From NCBI RefSeq assembly GCF_001278945.1, contig NZ_LGRV01000003.1, positions 806,001-870,000 on the forward strand: a stretch of DNA of 64,000 nucleotides, read 5' to 3'. Source of the DNA: Lysinibacillus contaminans (GTDB lineage Bacteria > Bacillota > Bacilli > Bacillales_A > Planococcaceae). The position numbers and the translations under genes are program-made. This document shows positions 43,453 to 52,461 of the stretch, piece by piece. The notes under the pieces were generated by a model. It saw nothing but the letters and a program-made list of their open reading frames with translations. It made no database searches and was not told the origin of the DNA. Numbering within the stretch: position 1 is the stretch's first letter; every line of letters starts with the position of its first letter.

Positions 43453-43488
43453 AATAAAAAAAGCACTTCTCCTTTTTGGAAAAGTGCA
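43453..43488 (-). terminator. Riboswitch-controlled terminator upstream of cbiM
   Basis: On the minus strand GCACTTTTCC-AAAAA-GGAGAAGTGC followed by TTTTTTTATT. It lies about 65 bases beyond the riboswitch aptamer and should form when cobalamin is bound. Confidence 0.85.
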
Positions 43489-43552
43489 TAGCTGAAAAAA
43501 GCAAATATGAAAACGATTTGCTAAGCCGCACACCTATCCGCGTAGGTTGAAA

Positions 43553-43730
43553 CGATCACACTTTTTTTGGCAGGTCTCCTGGCTCTAGTTCATCATTTTA
43601 TAGGTCTTCCCATCCGTTGGACAGTGACATTTCTATAAAACTCCCTATTACAGTGGCGGGACCGCGCCGGACTTGAACCGGCTTCCCTTTTAAGCAAAAT
43701 GCATGCATCTTGCACCAAAAAATGATATTG
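43553..43730 (-). promoter_or_regulatory. Cobalamin riboswitch controlling cbiMNQO
   Basis: On the minus strand the conserved blocks appear in order: GGGAAGCCGGTTCAAGTCCG, GCGCGGTCCCGCCACTGTAA (B12 box core), then GCCAGGAGACCTGCC. Upstream AT-rich sequence (complement of about 43745-43800, with TACAAT) is the probable promoter. Adenosylcobalamin binding should favour the terminator at 43453. Confidence 0.95.
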
Positions 43731-43915
43731 TTGTGAGTTTTCACAACGGATTGTAACATAATTTTCAGAAAATAAGCCACCCCTTTTTAGAAAAATATAT
43801 ATTTTCAGTAAGTTGAGAAGTATAAAATTCTGACAAATCAAAGAGAAGTTAGGTAGTATTGCAGGGAATATTTGTCGAAAAATTATAGGAATTGCAATAT
43901 TTAAAAAAAGAATTG

Positions 43916-43943
43916 TTGAAATTTGAAAATAATAGGCTATGAT
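43916..43943 (+). promoter_or_regulatory. Probable promoter of the cobalamin biosynthesis operon
   Basis: TTGAAA (43916-43921), 16-base spacer, TATGAT (43938-43943), a good sigma-A match. It is placed about 55 bases before the plus-strand riboswitch. Confidence 0.55.
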
Positions 43944-43997
43944 AAAGAGAGTTTTCTATTTTATTTTAACAATCTAAAAATTTAATATAAATACATC

Positions 43998-44175
43998 TAT
44001 AAGTGCTCGAAATCAATCGAGATAATAGGGAAATCGGTGAGAATCCGGTACAGCCCCCGCTACTGTAATAGCTGATGAAATCGCAAATGCCACTGGTGTA
44101 AACTTGGGAAGGCGCGAAAGTAAATGGAAGCTTAAGTCAGGAAACCTGCTTAGTTGATGGCATGCAAACTTTTCG
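43998..44175 (+). promoter_or_regulatory. Cobalamin riboswitch controlling the biosynthesis operon
   Basis: Conserved blocks in order: AGGGAAATCGGTGAGAATCC, GGTACAGCCCCCGCTACTGT, GAAATCGCAAATGCCACTGG, TTGGGAAGGCGCG, AAGTCAGGAAACCTGC. The class is unambiguous. Together with the minus-strand copy it makes a divergent pair sharing a 270-base intergenic space. Confidence 0.97.
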
Positions 44176-44234
44176 GAGGGAGAAGTTGAAGCGAATGCGG
44201 TTTTTTGTATACATCCGTATTCATTTGGCTTCAA

Positions 44235-44278
44235 CAAAACCTTTACTCTTCGTCTTGAGTGAAGGTTTTTTCTTTTTT
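44235..44278 (+). terminator. Riboswitch terminator of the biosynthesis operon
   Basis: AAAACCTTTACTC (about 44237-44248) with GAGTGAAGGTTTT (44257-44269), then TTCTTTTTT. An upstream stem, GTTGAAGC...GGCTTCAAC (about 44188-44236), abuts its left arm and may belong to the alternative fold. Confidence 0.85.
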
Positions 44279-44304
44279 CTAGAAGTAATGAGGGGAGAAT
44301 TACT

Positions 44305-44676
44305 TTGACAACTTGGAATTTAGAAGGCATGAAAACACATCTTTTTATATGTAACGGGAGTAGTTGCATGAAAAAAGATGGGGAGGATATTACGCAGGTG
44401 ATTCGTGATGAAATACAAACACTTGCGCTTGATCAAGAAATACATACGACAAGAACACGTTGTAATGGCAGATGTAAGGATGCTTGTGTAGTGATTGCGT
44501 ATCCGCAGGGCAATTGGTATCGTGTACCAACAACTGAGCATGCAAAGGCACTAGTGCAAGATTTACACCATGAATCTTTGCAAAGTGAACATGTGTTTAC
44601 ACTGCGGGAAGGTACGTTACAGCGAACGGCACAAACGACTGCTATTAAAGGGATTAAGAAAGTGAAAGAGGGGTAA
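44305..44676 (+). CDS. cbiW: [2Fe-2S] ferredoxin-like protein CbiW
   Basis: 123 residues from TTG 44305, 7 bases after AGGGGAG. Thioredoxin-fold ferredoxin pattern: Cys16-x4-Cys21 (FICNGSSC) and Cys53-x3-Cys57-x3-Cys61 (RCNGRCKDAC). The first gene of the Bacillus megaterium cobI operon, cbiW, is of this type as I recall. It may supply electrons to a reductive step such as those of CbiH60 or CbiJ, or handle cobalt; direct evidence is lacking. Transcribed through the riboswitch upstream. Confidence 0.8.
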   Translation: MTTWNLEGMKTHLFICNGSSCMKKDGEDITQVIRDEIQTLALDQEIHTTRTRCNGRCKDACVVIAYPQGNWYRVPTTEHAKALVQDLHHESLQSEHVFTLREGTLQRTAQTTAIKGIKKVKEG

Positions 44677-44683
44677 TGAGACG

Positions 44684-46342
44684 TTGAAAAAAGGGAAAAT
44701 TTTTGTTGTAGGCTTTGGCCCTGGCGATTTTAAACATATTACAACGCGTGCCGTAGAAGCACTTCAACAAAGTGATTTTATTATCGGCTATAAAACGTAT
44801 GTTGATCTTATCCAAGATCTAGTCAGTGCAAAATCAATTGTCAGCACTGGGATGACTGAAGAAGTGTCACGTGCACAAGATGCGGTTCGTCAGGCAGAAG
44901 CAGGGAATATCGTATCGGTAATTTCCAGTGGTGATTCTGGTGTGTACGGTATGGCAGGACTAGTTTATGAAGTGCTAATTGAGCTTGGATGGACAGAAGC
45001 AACAGGTGTCGAAGTGGAGATCGTACCTGGCATCTCAGCTATTAACTCATGTGCAAGTTTACTAGGCGCACCGATTATGCATGATTCATGCACGATTAGC
45101 TTGAGTGACCATTTAACACCGTGGAATTTAATTGAAAAACGTGTGGAAGCAGCGGCTATGGCGGATTTTGTGATCGCCCTTTATAACCCGAAAAGTGGGC
45201 GACGTACGCGTCAAATTGTTGAAGCACAGCGTATTTTACTAGAATATCGTTCGCCAGATACACCGGTTGGACTTGTGAAAAGTGCATACCGAGATCGTCA
45301 GGAAGTAACGATGACAACTTTATCGGAAATGCTAAATCATGATATCGGTATGTTAACGACGGTTATTATCGGGAACTCTTCGACATTTTTCTATGATAAT
45401 AAAATGATTACACCAAGGGGCTACCAGCGTAAATATACACTTGGCGAAGAGAAACAACCACTACGTCCACACCAACGATTAAAAGAAGAAGCCGAACCAT
45501 GGGCAATGAATCAAGAAACGGGAGCAGCGCGCACTGATTTTGCAGCAGATCCAAATGCTGGGCGAGTGATGCCTATAACAGCCCAACCTGTGAAAAAAAA
45601 AACATCCCTTGAAATAGCGAGTGATGCTCTAGCAATGGTGAAGGGGACAAGTGCAGTTAAAGTAACTCCGAAACTAGTTCAGCAGAAAATAGAGTCGATT
45701 TTTGAGCTTGCTGTCAGTCCAGGTGTGGCAAATAAGTTTTTCACGCCCGCACAAATGATGATGTTAGCTGAGGTTGTTGGAGAAGAAGGCACGATGGAGT
45801 ATACACCAGACCACCAAATTCATTTGAAAATCCCGACGACAGAGCCTGGTGAAATTACAGCGAAACTGAGAAGTGTGGACTTCTTACTTGCACCAATTGG
45901 AGATGTCCTTTCACTAAAAGCTTGTGATTTTTGTTACGGCGAAAAGGTCGATTCAATTCCTTACGCCGAGGAAATTCAAGAAAAACTAGGCGGGTTATCG
46001 TTACCAAAAACATTACATATCGGTTTTAACGGCTGTGGTATGGCGTGTTACCGTGCAGTGTTTGATGATATTGGAATTGTTTATAGGAAAAGTAAATTCG
46101 ATGTTTTTATTGGGGCAAAGCCAGTTGGTCGTACTGCCCATGCAGCACAGCCTGTGGTAGAAGGTTTAGAGCCTGAACAACTGATCCCATTGATTACAGA
46201 TATTATTGATGAATACAAAGCAAATGCGCATCCAAATGAGCGTTTGTTCAAATATTTTAAGCGTGTGAAAAAAATCTTGCATTTTAATTATCAAGATATG
46301 TCTTCAAAAATTGAAGTAGAGCCAGCTCCATGTGGCGATTAG
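44684..46342 (+). CDS. cbiH60: CbiH60: cobalt-factor III C17-methyltransferase fused to a sulfite-reductase-like Fe-S domain
   Basis: 552 residues from TTG 44684 with AGAGGGG upstream. Residues 1-245 are a tetrapyrrole methylase (VGFGPGDFKHITTRA, SGDSGVYGMAG, VPGISAINSCASLLGAP), which methylates C17 and contracts the ring. A linker of about 60 residues leads to a ferredoxin-like nitrite/sulfite reductase half-domain with Cys414, Cys417 (KACDFC), Cys451 and Cys455 (NGCGMAC) for a [4Fe-4S] centre. This fusion is the Bacillus CbiH60 type. The cluster may aid the redox chemistry of ring contraction. Confidence 0.93.
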   Translation: MKKGKIFVVGFGPGDFKHITTRAVEALQQSDFIIGYKTYVDLIQDLVSAKSIVSTGMTEEVSRAQDAVRQAEAGNIVSVISSGDSGVYGMAGLVYEVLIELGWTEATGVEVEIVPGISAINSCASLLGAPIMHDSCTISLSDHLTPWNLIEKRVEAAAMADFVIALYNPKSGRRTRQIVEAQRILLEYRSPDTPVGLVKSAYRDRQEVTMTTLSEMLNHDIGMLTTVIIGNSSTFFYDNKMITPRGYQRKYTLGEEKQPLRPHQRLKEEAEPWAMNQETGAARTDFAADPNAGRVMPITAQPVKKKTSLEIASDALAMVKGTSAVKVTPKLVQQKIESIFELAVSPGVANKFFTPAQMMMLAEVVGEEGTMEYTPDHQIHLKIPTTEPGEITAKLRSVDFLLAPIGDVLSLKACDFCYGEKVDSIPYAEEIQEKLGGLSLPKTLHIGFNGCGMACYRAVFDDIGIVYRKSKFDVFIGAKPVGRTAHAAQPVVEGLEPEQLIPLITDIIDEYKANAHPNERLFKYFKRVKKILHFNYQDMSSKIEVEPAPCGD

Positions 46343-46356
46343 TGAGGGGTAAAGAG

Positions 46357-47238
46357 ATGAAAGCAATTTTATTTGTCGGCCATGGTAGCCGTTTAGCAGC
46401 AGGAAATGATGAGGTACGTACATTTATTGAACAAATGACGCCAAGAGTCGATGAAAGTTTTTTAGTGGAAACATGCTTTTTAGAGTTTGCTTCCCCAAAT
46501 ATTGAACAGGGCATAACGAATTGTGTGAAAAAGGGCGCAACAGAAGTACATGTTATTCCGATTATTTTACTACATGCAGGGCATTCAAAGTTACATATCC
46601 CAGCAGAAATCGAACATGCACGTGAGCATTATCCAAACGTTCAGTTTACGTATGGGCAAACAATTGGCATTCATGAAGAGATTTTTGCGATTTTACAAGA
46701 TCGTTTAGCTGAGACAGGCTTTGATGCGGAAGCAAAACATGAAGACACAGCGATTTTACTTATTGCACGTGGCGGCAGTGATCCATATGCAAATGGCGAT
46801 TTCTATAAAATTACGCGTTTGCTTTGGGAGAAGTTACCTGTGAAGTATGTTGAAAGTGCATTTATGGGCGTTGCGGACCCACGAGTGGAAGAAGGCATTG
46901 AACGTTGTGTGAAGCTAGGTGCAAAGAAAATCATTATGCTGCCGTACTTTTTATTTACAGGTATCTTAATGGAGCGCATGCAAGAGATGCGTCAGCAATT
47001 TAGCGAAAAATATCCAGCGTGCGATATTCAGATTGCCGATTATTTTGGCTTTCATGAGCGTCTGCAAAATGTCCTACTTGAGCGTGTTGAACAAGCAGTT
47101 AACGGTACATCGACGGGTATGCAAGATTTAGAAAATTACCGAGCTTATGCAGAAGTCCATGGTCATGCACACCATCATCATCATCACGACCATGACCACA
47201 GTCACGACCACCACCATCATGAGGAGCCAGTGAAATGA
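46357..47238 (+). CDS. cbiX: Sirohydrochlorin cobaltochelatase CbiX, long form, with His-rich tail
   Basis: 293 residues from ATG 46357 after GAGGGG. Two class II chelatase half-domains: His9 (LFVGHGSRLAAG) and His73/His76 (LLHAGHSKLHIP) in the first, and a second half starting AILLIARGGSDPY. It inserts Co(II) into sirohydrochlorin, the committing step of the cobalt-early pathway. Residues about 265-290 are almost all His and Asp, a tail seen in Bacillus CbiX-long that may store or buffer cobalt. Overlaps cbiJ by 4 bases (ATGA). Confidence 0.95.
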   Translation: MKAILFVGHGSRLAAGNDEVRTFIEQMTPRVDESFLVETCFLEFASPNIEQGITNCVKKGATEVHVIPIILLHAGHSKLHIPAEIEHAREHYPNVQFTYGQTIGIHEEIFAILQDRLAETGFDAEAKHEDTAILLIARGGSDPYANGDFYKITRLLWEKLPVKYVESAFMGVADPRVEEGIERCVKLGAKKIIMLPYFLFTGILMERMQEMRQQFSEKYPACDIQIADYFGFHERLQNVLLERVEQAVNGTSTGMQDLENYRAYAEVHGHAHHHHHHDHDHSHDHHHHEEPVK

Positions 47239-48017
47239 TTTTCATGTTAGCGGGTACAAGTGATGCAAGAAGCTTAGCACTTGAATTGCAGGAAGTGGAT
47301 TATGATGTGACAGCAACTGTTGTCACAGAATCTGCAGCGGCGAGCCTAAAAGAAGTGGGACTTAAGCATTTAGTTGGTCGTTTAACGGCGGAGGAAATGG
47401 CGTTAATTTTAACAGATCGAGGCTACCAACTCGTTGTCGATGCCTCGCATCCATTTGCAGAGGAAGCTTCGAAAAATGCAATGGCTGCGGCTGAAATAGC
47501 AAATGTTCCATATATTCGTTATGAGCGTGCCCATGAGCAGTACGCACATCCACTCATTACAGTCGTCAAAGATTACGAGGAAGCGGCACAGTTAGCTGCT
47601 GAAAAACGTGGTGTCATTATGTTGACAACGGGTAGTAAAACACTTGCGACCTTCACAAAGGTATTGCACGGTTTAGAAAACACACGCCTGATCGCACGCA
47701 TGCTCCCTCGACTCGATAATATGGAGAAATGTGAGGCACTTGGCGTTGCACAAAAGGATATCGTAGCCATTCAGGGCCCGTTTTCGAAAGAATTAAATGA
47801 AGCATTATTCCGCCAATACGGCGTCACTTTAATGATTACAAAAGAAAGTGGTAAGGTCGGTTCTGTCGACGAGAAGCTTGAAGCGGCACTTGCTTGTGAT
47901 ATAGAAACAATTTTAATTGCACGACCAAATATTAAATATGGACAGCAATATTCTACTTTTGAAGAGGTAGTACAAGCTGTCACAGACACTTTAGGAGGCA
48001 ACACTAATGGACTTTAA
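47235..48017 (+). CDS. cbiJ: Cobalt-precorrin-6A reductase
   Basis: 260 residues. Begins MIFMLAGTSDARSLALELQE (nucleotide-binding loop GTSDAR), then VVDASHPFAEEASKNA and PYIRYERA, all diagnostic of CbiJ/CobK. It reduces the C18-C19 double bond of cobalt-precorrin-6A with NAD(P)H. The start overlaps the cbiX stop, and its end overlaps cbiC by 11 bases, so synthesis is probably coupled. Confidence 0.94.
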   Translation: MIFMLAGTSDARSLALELQEVDYDVTATVVTESAAASLKEVGLKHLVGRLTAEEMALILTDRGYQLVVDASHPFAEEASKNAMAAAEIANVPYIRYERAHEQYAHPLITVVKDYEEAAQLAAEKRGVIMLTTGSKTLATFTKVLHGLENTRLIARMLPRLDNMEKCEALGVAQKDIVAIQGPFSKELNEALFRQYGVTLMITKESGKVGSVDEKLEAALACDIETILIARPNIKYGQQYSTFEEVVQAVTDTLGGNTNGL

Positions 48018-48666
48018 AACAGATTTCAAACCTTTAACGGTAGACCCAGACAAGATTTATGATTATAGTTTCGCAATTATTGCCGAGGAAATGGGCGAGC
48101 ATAACTTCACAGAGGATGAGTGGAAAGTGGTACGTCGTGTTATTCACGCATCTGCTGACTTCGAATTAGGACGTAGTGTAATTATCACACCAGGAGCGCT
48201 TGAAGCAGGCGTTAAGTCAATCTTAGCGGGTCGTCATGTCATTGCGGATGTGCAAATGATCGAAAGTGGTTCTGGGAAAAAACGTTTCCAAAAACATGGT
48301 GGGGATTTACATTGCTATATCGCAGACGAAGATGTTTCGATTGAAGCAAAAAAGCAAAATACAACGCGTGCAATTATTTCTATGCAAAAAGCAGTGAGCT
48401 TACATGAAGGCGGTATTTATGCGATTGGTAATGCGCCAACTGCTCTACTTGAGTTAATTCGTCTGATTAAAGAAGGTATTGCGAAGCCTGATTTAATTAT
48501 TGGGATGCCGGTTGGTTTCGTATCAGCTGCTGAGTCAAAAGAAGAATTATTAAAAATTGAAGGAATTCCGTACATCACAAATGTTGGCCGTAAAGGTGGA
48601 AGTACAGTAACGGTTGCAGCCCTGAATGCCATTTCACTATTAGCGGACGAACAGGCGAAAAAATAA
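48007..48666 (+). CDS. cbiC: Cobalt-precorrin-8 methylmutase
   Basis: 219 residues; AGGAGG lies 7-8 bases before the ATG, inside the cbiJ 3' end. Catalytic His47 in RRVIHASADFELG, with KAVSLHEGGIYAIGNAPTAL and GMPVGFVSAAESKEEL further on. It moves the C11 methyl to C12 to give cobyrinate. The stop overlaps the cbiD start (TAATG). Confidence 0.96.
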   Translation: MDFKTDFKPLTVDPDKIYDYSFAIIAEEMGEHNFTEDEWKVVRRVIHASADFELGRSVIITPGALEAGVKSILAGRHVIADVQMIESGSGKKRFQKHGGDLHCYIADEDVSIEAKKQNTTRAIISMQKAVSLHEGGIYAIGNAPTALLELIRLIKEGIAKPDLIIGMPVGFVSAAESKEELLKIEGIPYITNVGRKGGSTVTVAALNAISLLADEQAKK

Positions 48667-49799
48667 TGGAACGGAAGGCAAAAAAGGATCCCAAAGATAT
48701 GCGTCACGGTTACACAACGGGAGCCTGTGCTACGGCTGTCACAAAGGCAGCCCTTATTGCCCTCATTACGAATGAAGAGCAAGAAACGAGTACGATTCAT
48801 TTGCCTGTTGGGCGTGATGCAACTTTTACGATTGAAAAATGTACATTTGACGGCAACGAAGTGAGCTGTGAAACGATTAAAGATGCTGGTGATGATCCAG
48901 ATGCTACGCATAAAGCGCTAATTATTGGCACGGTAAGCTGGGCAGATAAATCGGGTATTCATCTAGATGGAGGTATTGGCGTCGGGCGTGTCACAAAGCC
49001 TGGCTTGCCTGTTCCAGTCGGAGAAGCAGCGATTAATCCAGTACCACGCAAAATGATTCTAGGTGCTGTCCAAGAAGTACTCGAAACATTTCAAATTGAA
49101 CGTGGGGTAAATGTCGTTATTTCAGTACCACTGGGTGAGGAAATGGCGAAGAAAACATTGAATGGACGGCTCGGCATTATCGGTGGTATTTCGATATTAG
49201 GCACAAGGGGAACCGTCGTGCCTTTTTCGAGTTCCGCCTATATGGCAAGTATTGTGCAAGCTATCAGTGTAGCAAAAGCAGCAGGCTGCGAACATCTTGT
49301 TGTAACGACAGGTGGGCGCAGTGAGAAATATGGGATGGCACAGTATCCAGAGTTACAAGAAGAGGCATTTATTGAAATGGGTGATTTTGTCGGCTTTACG
49401 TTGAAGCATTGTAAACGACAAGGCATCAAGCAAGTGTCACTCGTTGGCATGATGGGGAAATTTTCAAAAGTCGCACAAGGTGTCATGATGGTGCATTCAA
49501 AAAGTGCTGGCATTGACTTTAATTTTTTAGCGCAGTTAGCTAGTGATGTTGGCGCAGATGATGAAACACAGGAAGAAGTACGGAATGCAAATACGGCATC
49601 ACAAGTTGGTGAAATTATGGCAGAAAAGGGCTTTGATGCTTTCTTTCACCGCTTGTGTGAGGCTTGTTGTTTTTCATCGTTGCATCATATTAAGGGCGAC
49701 ATGACACTCGCCACATCGATTTACTCGATGAAGGGACAACTATTAGGAAGGGCTGAGAATATTGCATCCATCGATGAAATTGATTGGGATCGGGGATAA
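48666..49799 (+). CDS. cbiD: Cobalt-precorrin-5B C1-methyltransferase
   Basis: 377 residues. Family signature [18 protein letters not shown] at the start, then [30 protein letters not shown] and PRKMI. CbiD adds the C1 methyl group after ring contraction in the anaerobic pathway and has no counterpart in the aerobic one, so it marks the route used here. The 3' end overlaps the next gene. Confidence 0.96.
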   Translation: MERKAKKDPKDMRHGYTTGACATAVTKAALIALITNEEQETSTIHLPVGRDATFTIEKCTFDGNEVSCETIKDAGDDPDATHKALIIGTVSWADKSGIHLDGGIGVGRVTKPGLPVPVGEAAINPVPRKMILGAVQEVLETFQIERGVNVVISVPLGEEMAKKTLNGRLGIIGGISILGTRGTVVPFSSSAYMASIVQAISVAKAAGCEHLVVTTGGRSEKYGMAQYPELQEEAFIEMGDFVGFTLKHCKRQGIKQVSLVGMMGKFSKVAQGVMMVHSKSAGIDFNFLAQLASDVGADDETQEEVRNANTASQVGEIMAEKGFDAFFHRLCEACCFSSLHHIKGDMTLATSIYSMKGQLLGRAENIASIDEIDWDRG

Positions 49800-50976
49800 C
49801 GGACAGGAAAGCTTACTGCCACAGTACATACAGTGGATTGAAGACAGTGAAGTACTTGTCGGCGGAGAACGTGTACTCGGATTTTTCCCAGCTTATACAG
49901 GCGAAAAAATAGTGATTAAAGGTGGTCTATCTACTCTTGTAGAGAAACTGTCAACAGAAACTCGAAATATCGTTATTTTAGCGTCAGGTGATCCATTGTT
50001 TTATGGGATCGGCGGCTTATTAGCAAAGAAGCTAGATATTGAGTTATATCCGTATATGAGCTCCATGCAATTAGCGTTTTCGCGAATGGGTGAAAGCTGG
50101 CAGGACGCATATGTGACAAGTATTCACGGGCGATCTATGAAAGGTTTGGCTCAGCGAATAGATGGTAAGAAAAAGATCGCACTGTTAACAGACGCAGACA
50201 ATAGCCCAAATGCACTCGCTCGCTATTTAAAACATTTTGGTATGACAGAATACCGAGCATTTGTTGCTGAAAATTTACAAGGTGACAACGAAAAATGTGG
50301 CTGGTATTCACTAGATGAATTAGAAGAAGCTGAATTTTCACCACTAAATGTCGTGATTCTCAAGCAAATGGAAGCACCAAAACGTTATGCACTCGGCATT
50401 GACGACGAAGAATTTTCCCAGCGTAAGCCGGATAAAGGATTAATTACGAAGAAGGAAATTCGTGTGCTCAGCCTACATGCCATGCAATTACAAAGGGATA
50501 GCATTGTGTGGGACGTTGGAACTTGTACAGGCTCAATGGCGATTGAAGCAGGGAAGCTAGCACCAGAAGGTCAAGTGTTTGCGGTGGAAAAAAATGCACC
50601 AGACCTAGAGAACTGTCTGCAAAATCAGCAAAAATTCCGTGTCGATATTACAGCGATTCACAGTAAAGCGCCTGCAGGACTGGAAAACTTCCCAGATCCA
50701 GATGCCATTTTTATCGGCGGTACGGGTGGCGAAATGGTGGAGCTACTAAAGCTTTGCTGCACTCGTTTGAAGCCAAATGGACGCATCGTTTTAAATGCGG
50801 CAACTATTGAAAATTTATATAAAGCGGTGGAAGCATTTAAGGCATGCGGTTTTGCAGTCGATATTTTACAGGCGCAACTTTCTCGTAGTAAACCGATTTT
50901 AGATATGACAAGATTTGTACCACTCAATCCAATTTACATTATTTCGGCACATCGAAAGGAAGAAAATCATGAGTAA
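49762..50976 (+). CDS. cbiET: CbiET fusion: cobalt-precorrin-7 C5-methyltransferase and C15-methyltransferase/decarboxylase
   Basis: 404 residues. The CbiE domain (about 1-200) has [20 protein letters not shown]; the CbiT domain (about 205-404) has the SAM-binding [16 protein letters not shown] and [15 protein letters not shown]. The fused enzyme methylates C5 and C15 and decarboxylates the C12 acetate. The TTG at 49762 has AGGAAGGG 9 bases upstream; ATG 49774 (MKLIGIGD) is the other candidate. Either way it overlaps cbiD by 26 to 38 bases. Confidence 0.94.
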   Translation: MHPSMKLIGIGDNGQESLLPQYIQWIEDSEVLVGGERVLGFFPAYTGEKIVIKGGLSTLVEKLSTETRNIVILASGDPLFYGIGGLLAKKLDIELYPYMSSMQLAFSRMGESWQDAYVTSIHGRSMKGLAQRIDGKKKIALLTDADNSPNALARYLKHFGMTEYRAFVAENLQGDNEKCGWYSLDELEEAEFSPLNVVILKQMEAPKRYALGIDDEEFSQRKPDKGLITKKEIRVLSLHAMQLQRDSIVWDVGTCTGSMAIEAGKLAPEGQVFAVEKNAPDLENCLQNQQKFRVDITAIHSKAPAGLENFPDPDAIFIGGTGGEMVELLKLCCTRLKPNGRIVLNAATIENLYKAVEAFKACGFAVDILQAQLSRSKPILDMTRFVPLNPIYIISAHRKEENHE

Positions 50977-51676
50977 CTTAGGTATTTTATATGGTTTAGG
51001 CGTTGGCCCTGGCGATCCAGAGTTAATTACAGTAAAGGCATTCCGTATCATTCAAGAATCTCCGGTAATTGCATATCCGAAAAAGTTAAAAGGTAGTAAA
51101 AGCTATGCACATCGTATTGTTGAAGTCTATATTAAACCGGAAGAGAAGGACATGCTAGGCCTTGTGTTCCCAATGACGAAGGATGCGGCTGTGCTAGAGC
51201 GTGAATGGACGAAATCCGTTGAGCTTGTATACGGAAAATTGCAAGAAGGTAAAGACGTGGCATTCGTTACAGAAGGTGACCCACTATTATATAGTACGTT
51301 TATCCATATGATGAAATTGATGCAGGAAATGCACCCGGACGTGGAAATTCGTACAGTGCCTGGTATTTCTTCATTCAATGGTTCGGCTTCGCGTCTAGGT
51401 ATCGCACTTGCAGATGGAGATGACCATGTAGCGATTATTCCTGCACACGATGATTATGATGCGATGCGTCAAGCGATTGAAAGTCATGATGCCGTTGTTT
51501 TCATAAAAGTGGCGAAAGTCATCGATTTAATGCTTGAAGTACTGCGTGATTTAGATTTACTCGATAAAGCCTCTGTTGTGACAAAAGTGACATCCGATGA
51601 GGAAATCATTTGGGATGTGCGCGAGCTAGATGGCGTCGATTTAGAATATTTAACGTTAATGGTGGTGCGTAAATAG
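50969..51676 (+). CDS. cbiL: Cobalt-factor II C20-methyltransferase
   Basis: 235 residues from ATG 50969, after AAAGGAAG and 8 bases inside cbiET; the frame is open upstream but that stretch belongs to cbi[20 protein letters not shown] is the methylase P-loop-like start; [17 protein letters not shown] and [16 protein letters not shown] follow. It methylates C20 of cobalt-sirohydrochlorin, the first methylation after cobalt insertion. Stop overlaps the cbiF start by one base. Confidence 0.95.
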   Translation: MSNLGILYGLGVGPGDPELITVKAFRIIQESPVIAYPKKLKGSKSYAHRIVEVYIKPEEKDMLGLVFPMTKDAAVLEREWTKSVELVYGKLQEGKDVAFVTEGDPLLYSTFIHMMKLMQEMHPDVEIRTVPGISSFNGSASRLGIALADGDDHVAIIPAHDDYDAMRQAIESHDAVVFIKVAKVIDLMLEVLRDLDLLDKASVVTKVTSDEEIIWDVRELDGVDLEYLTLMVVRK

Positions 51677-52461
51677 TGAAGAAGATTTTTATAGTTGGTG
51701 CTGGCCCTGGGGATCCAGATTTAATAACAGTTAAGGGTTTACATATTTTACAAACAGCTGATGTAGTGATGTACACAGATTCTTTAGTGAATGAGGATTT
51801 AATCGCGAAGGCAAAACCAGGTGCGGAAGTCATTCGTACAGCTGGTATGCATTTAGAAGAAATGGTCGGTGTGATGGCGGACCGTGTAAATGCAGGTAAA
51901 GTTGTTGCGCGTATGCATACAGGCGACCCTGCGATGTACGGCGCGATTATGGAACAAGTAGCTCTATTAAAGAAACAGGACATTGGTTATGAAGTCATTC
52001 CAGGTGTAAGTTCTGTATTTGCGTCTGCAGCGGCTATTGGTGCGGAGTTAACGATTCCTGACTTAACACAAACACTGATTTTAACACGTGCTGAAGGACG
52101 TACGCCAGTGCCTGAATTTGAAAAACTTCGTAGTTTAGCGAGTCATCATTGTACAATTGCGCTATTTTTAAGTGCGACGTTAACGAAGAAAATTGTTAAG
52201 GAATTACAAGATGCAGGCTGGGCAGATAATACGCCAGTAGCTGTTATTCAAAGAGCGACTTGGCCGGATCAAAAAATTGTGCGTACGACTTTAGTCGAAT
52301 TGGATGAGGCAATGCGCGTTAACGGCATTCGTAAACATGCTATGATTTTAGCAGGCTGGGCATTAGATCCGGACATTCATGACAAGGATGAGTACCGTTC
52401 GAAATTATACGACGCAAGCTTTACACACGGCTTCCGTAAAGGTGTGAAGACAAGTGATTGA
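51676..52461 (+). CDS. cbiF: Cobalt-precorrin-4 C11-methyltransferase
   Basis: 261 residues from GTG 51676. FIVGAGPGDPDLITVKGLHI, VVMYTDSLVNEDLIA, MHTGDPAMYGAIMEQ and LTLPDLTQT-like IPDLTQTLILTRAEGRTPVP identify CbiF/CobM. It methylates C11 of cobalt-precorrin-4. A C-terminal tail (DPDIHDKDEYRSKLYDASFT) is also usual for the family. Ends overlapping cbiG by 8 bases. Confidence 0.95.
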   Translation: MKKIFIVGAGPGDPDLITVKGLHILQTADVVMYTDSLVNEDLIAKAKPGAEVIRTAGMHLEEMVGVMADRVNAGKVVARMHTGDPAMYGAIMEQVALLKKQDIGYEVIPGVSSVFASAAAIGAELTIPDLTQTLILTRAEGRTPVPEFEKLRSLASHHCTIALFLSATLTKKIVKELQDAGWADNTPVAVIQRATWPDQKIVRTTLVELDEAMRVNGIRKHAMILAGWALDPDIHDKDEYRSKLYDASFTHGFRKGVKTSD

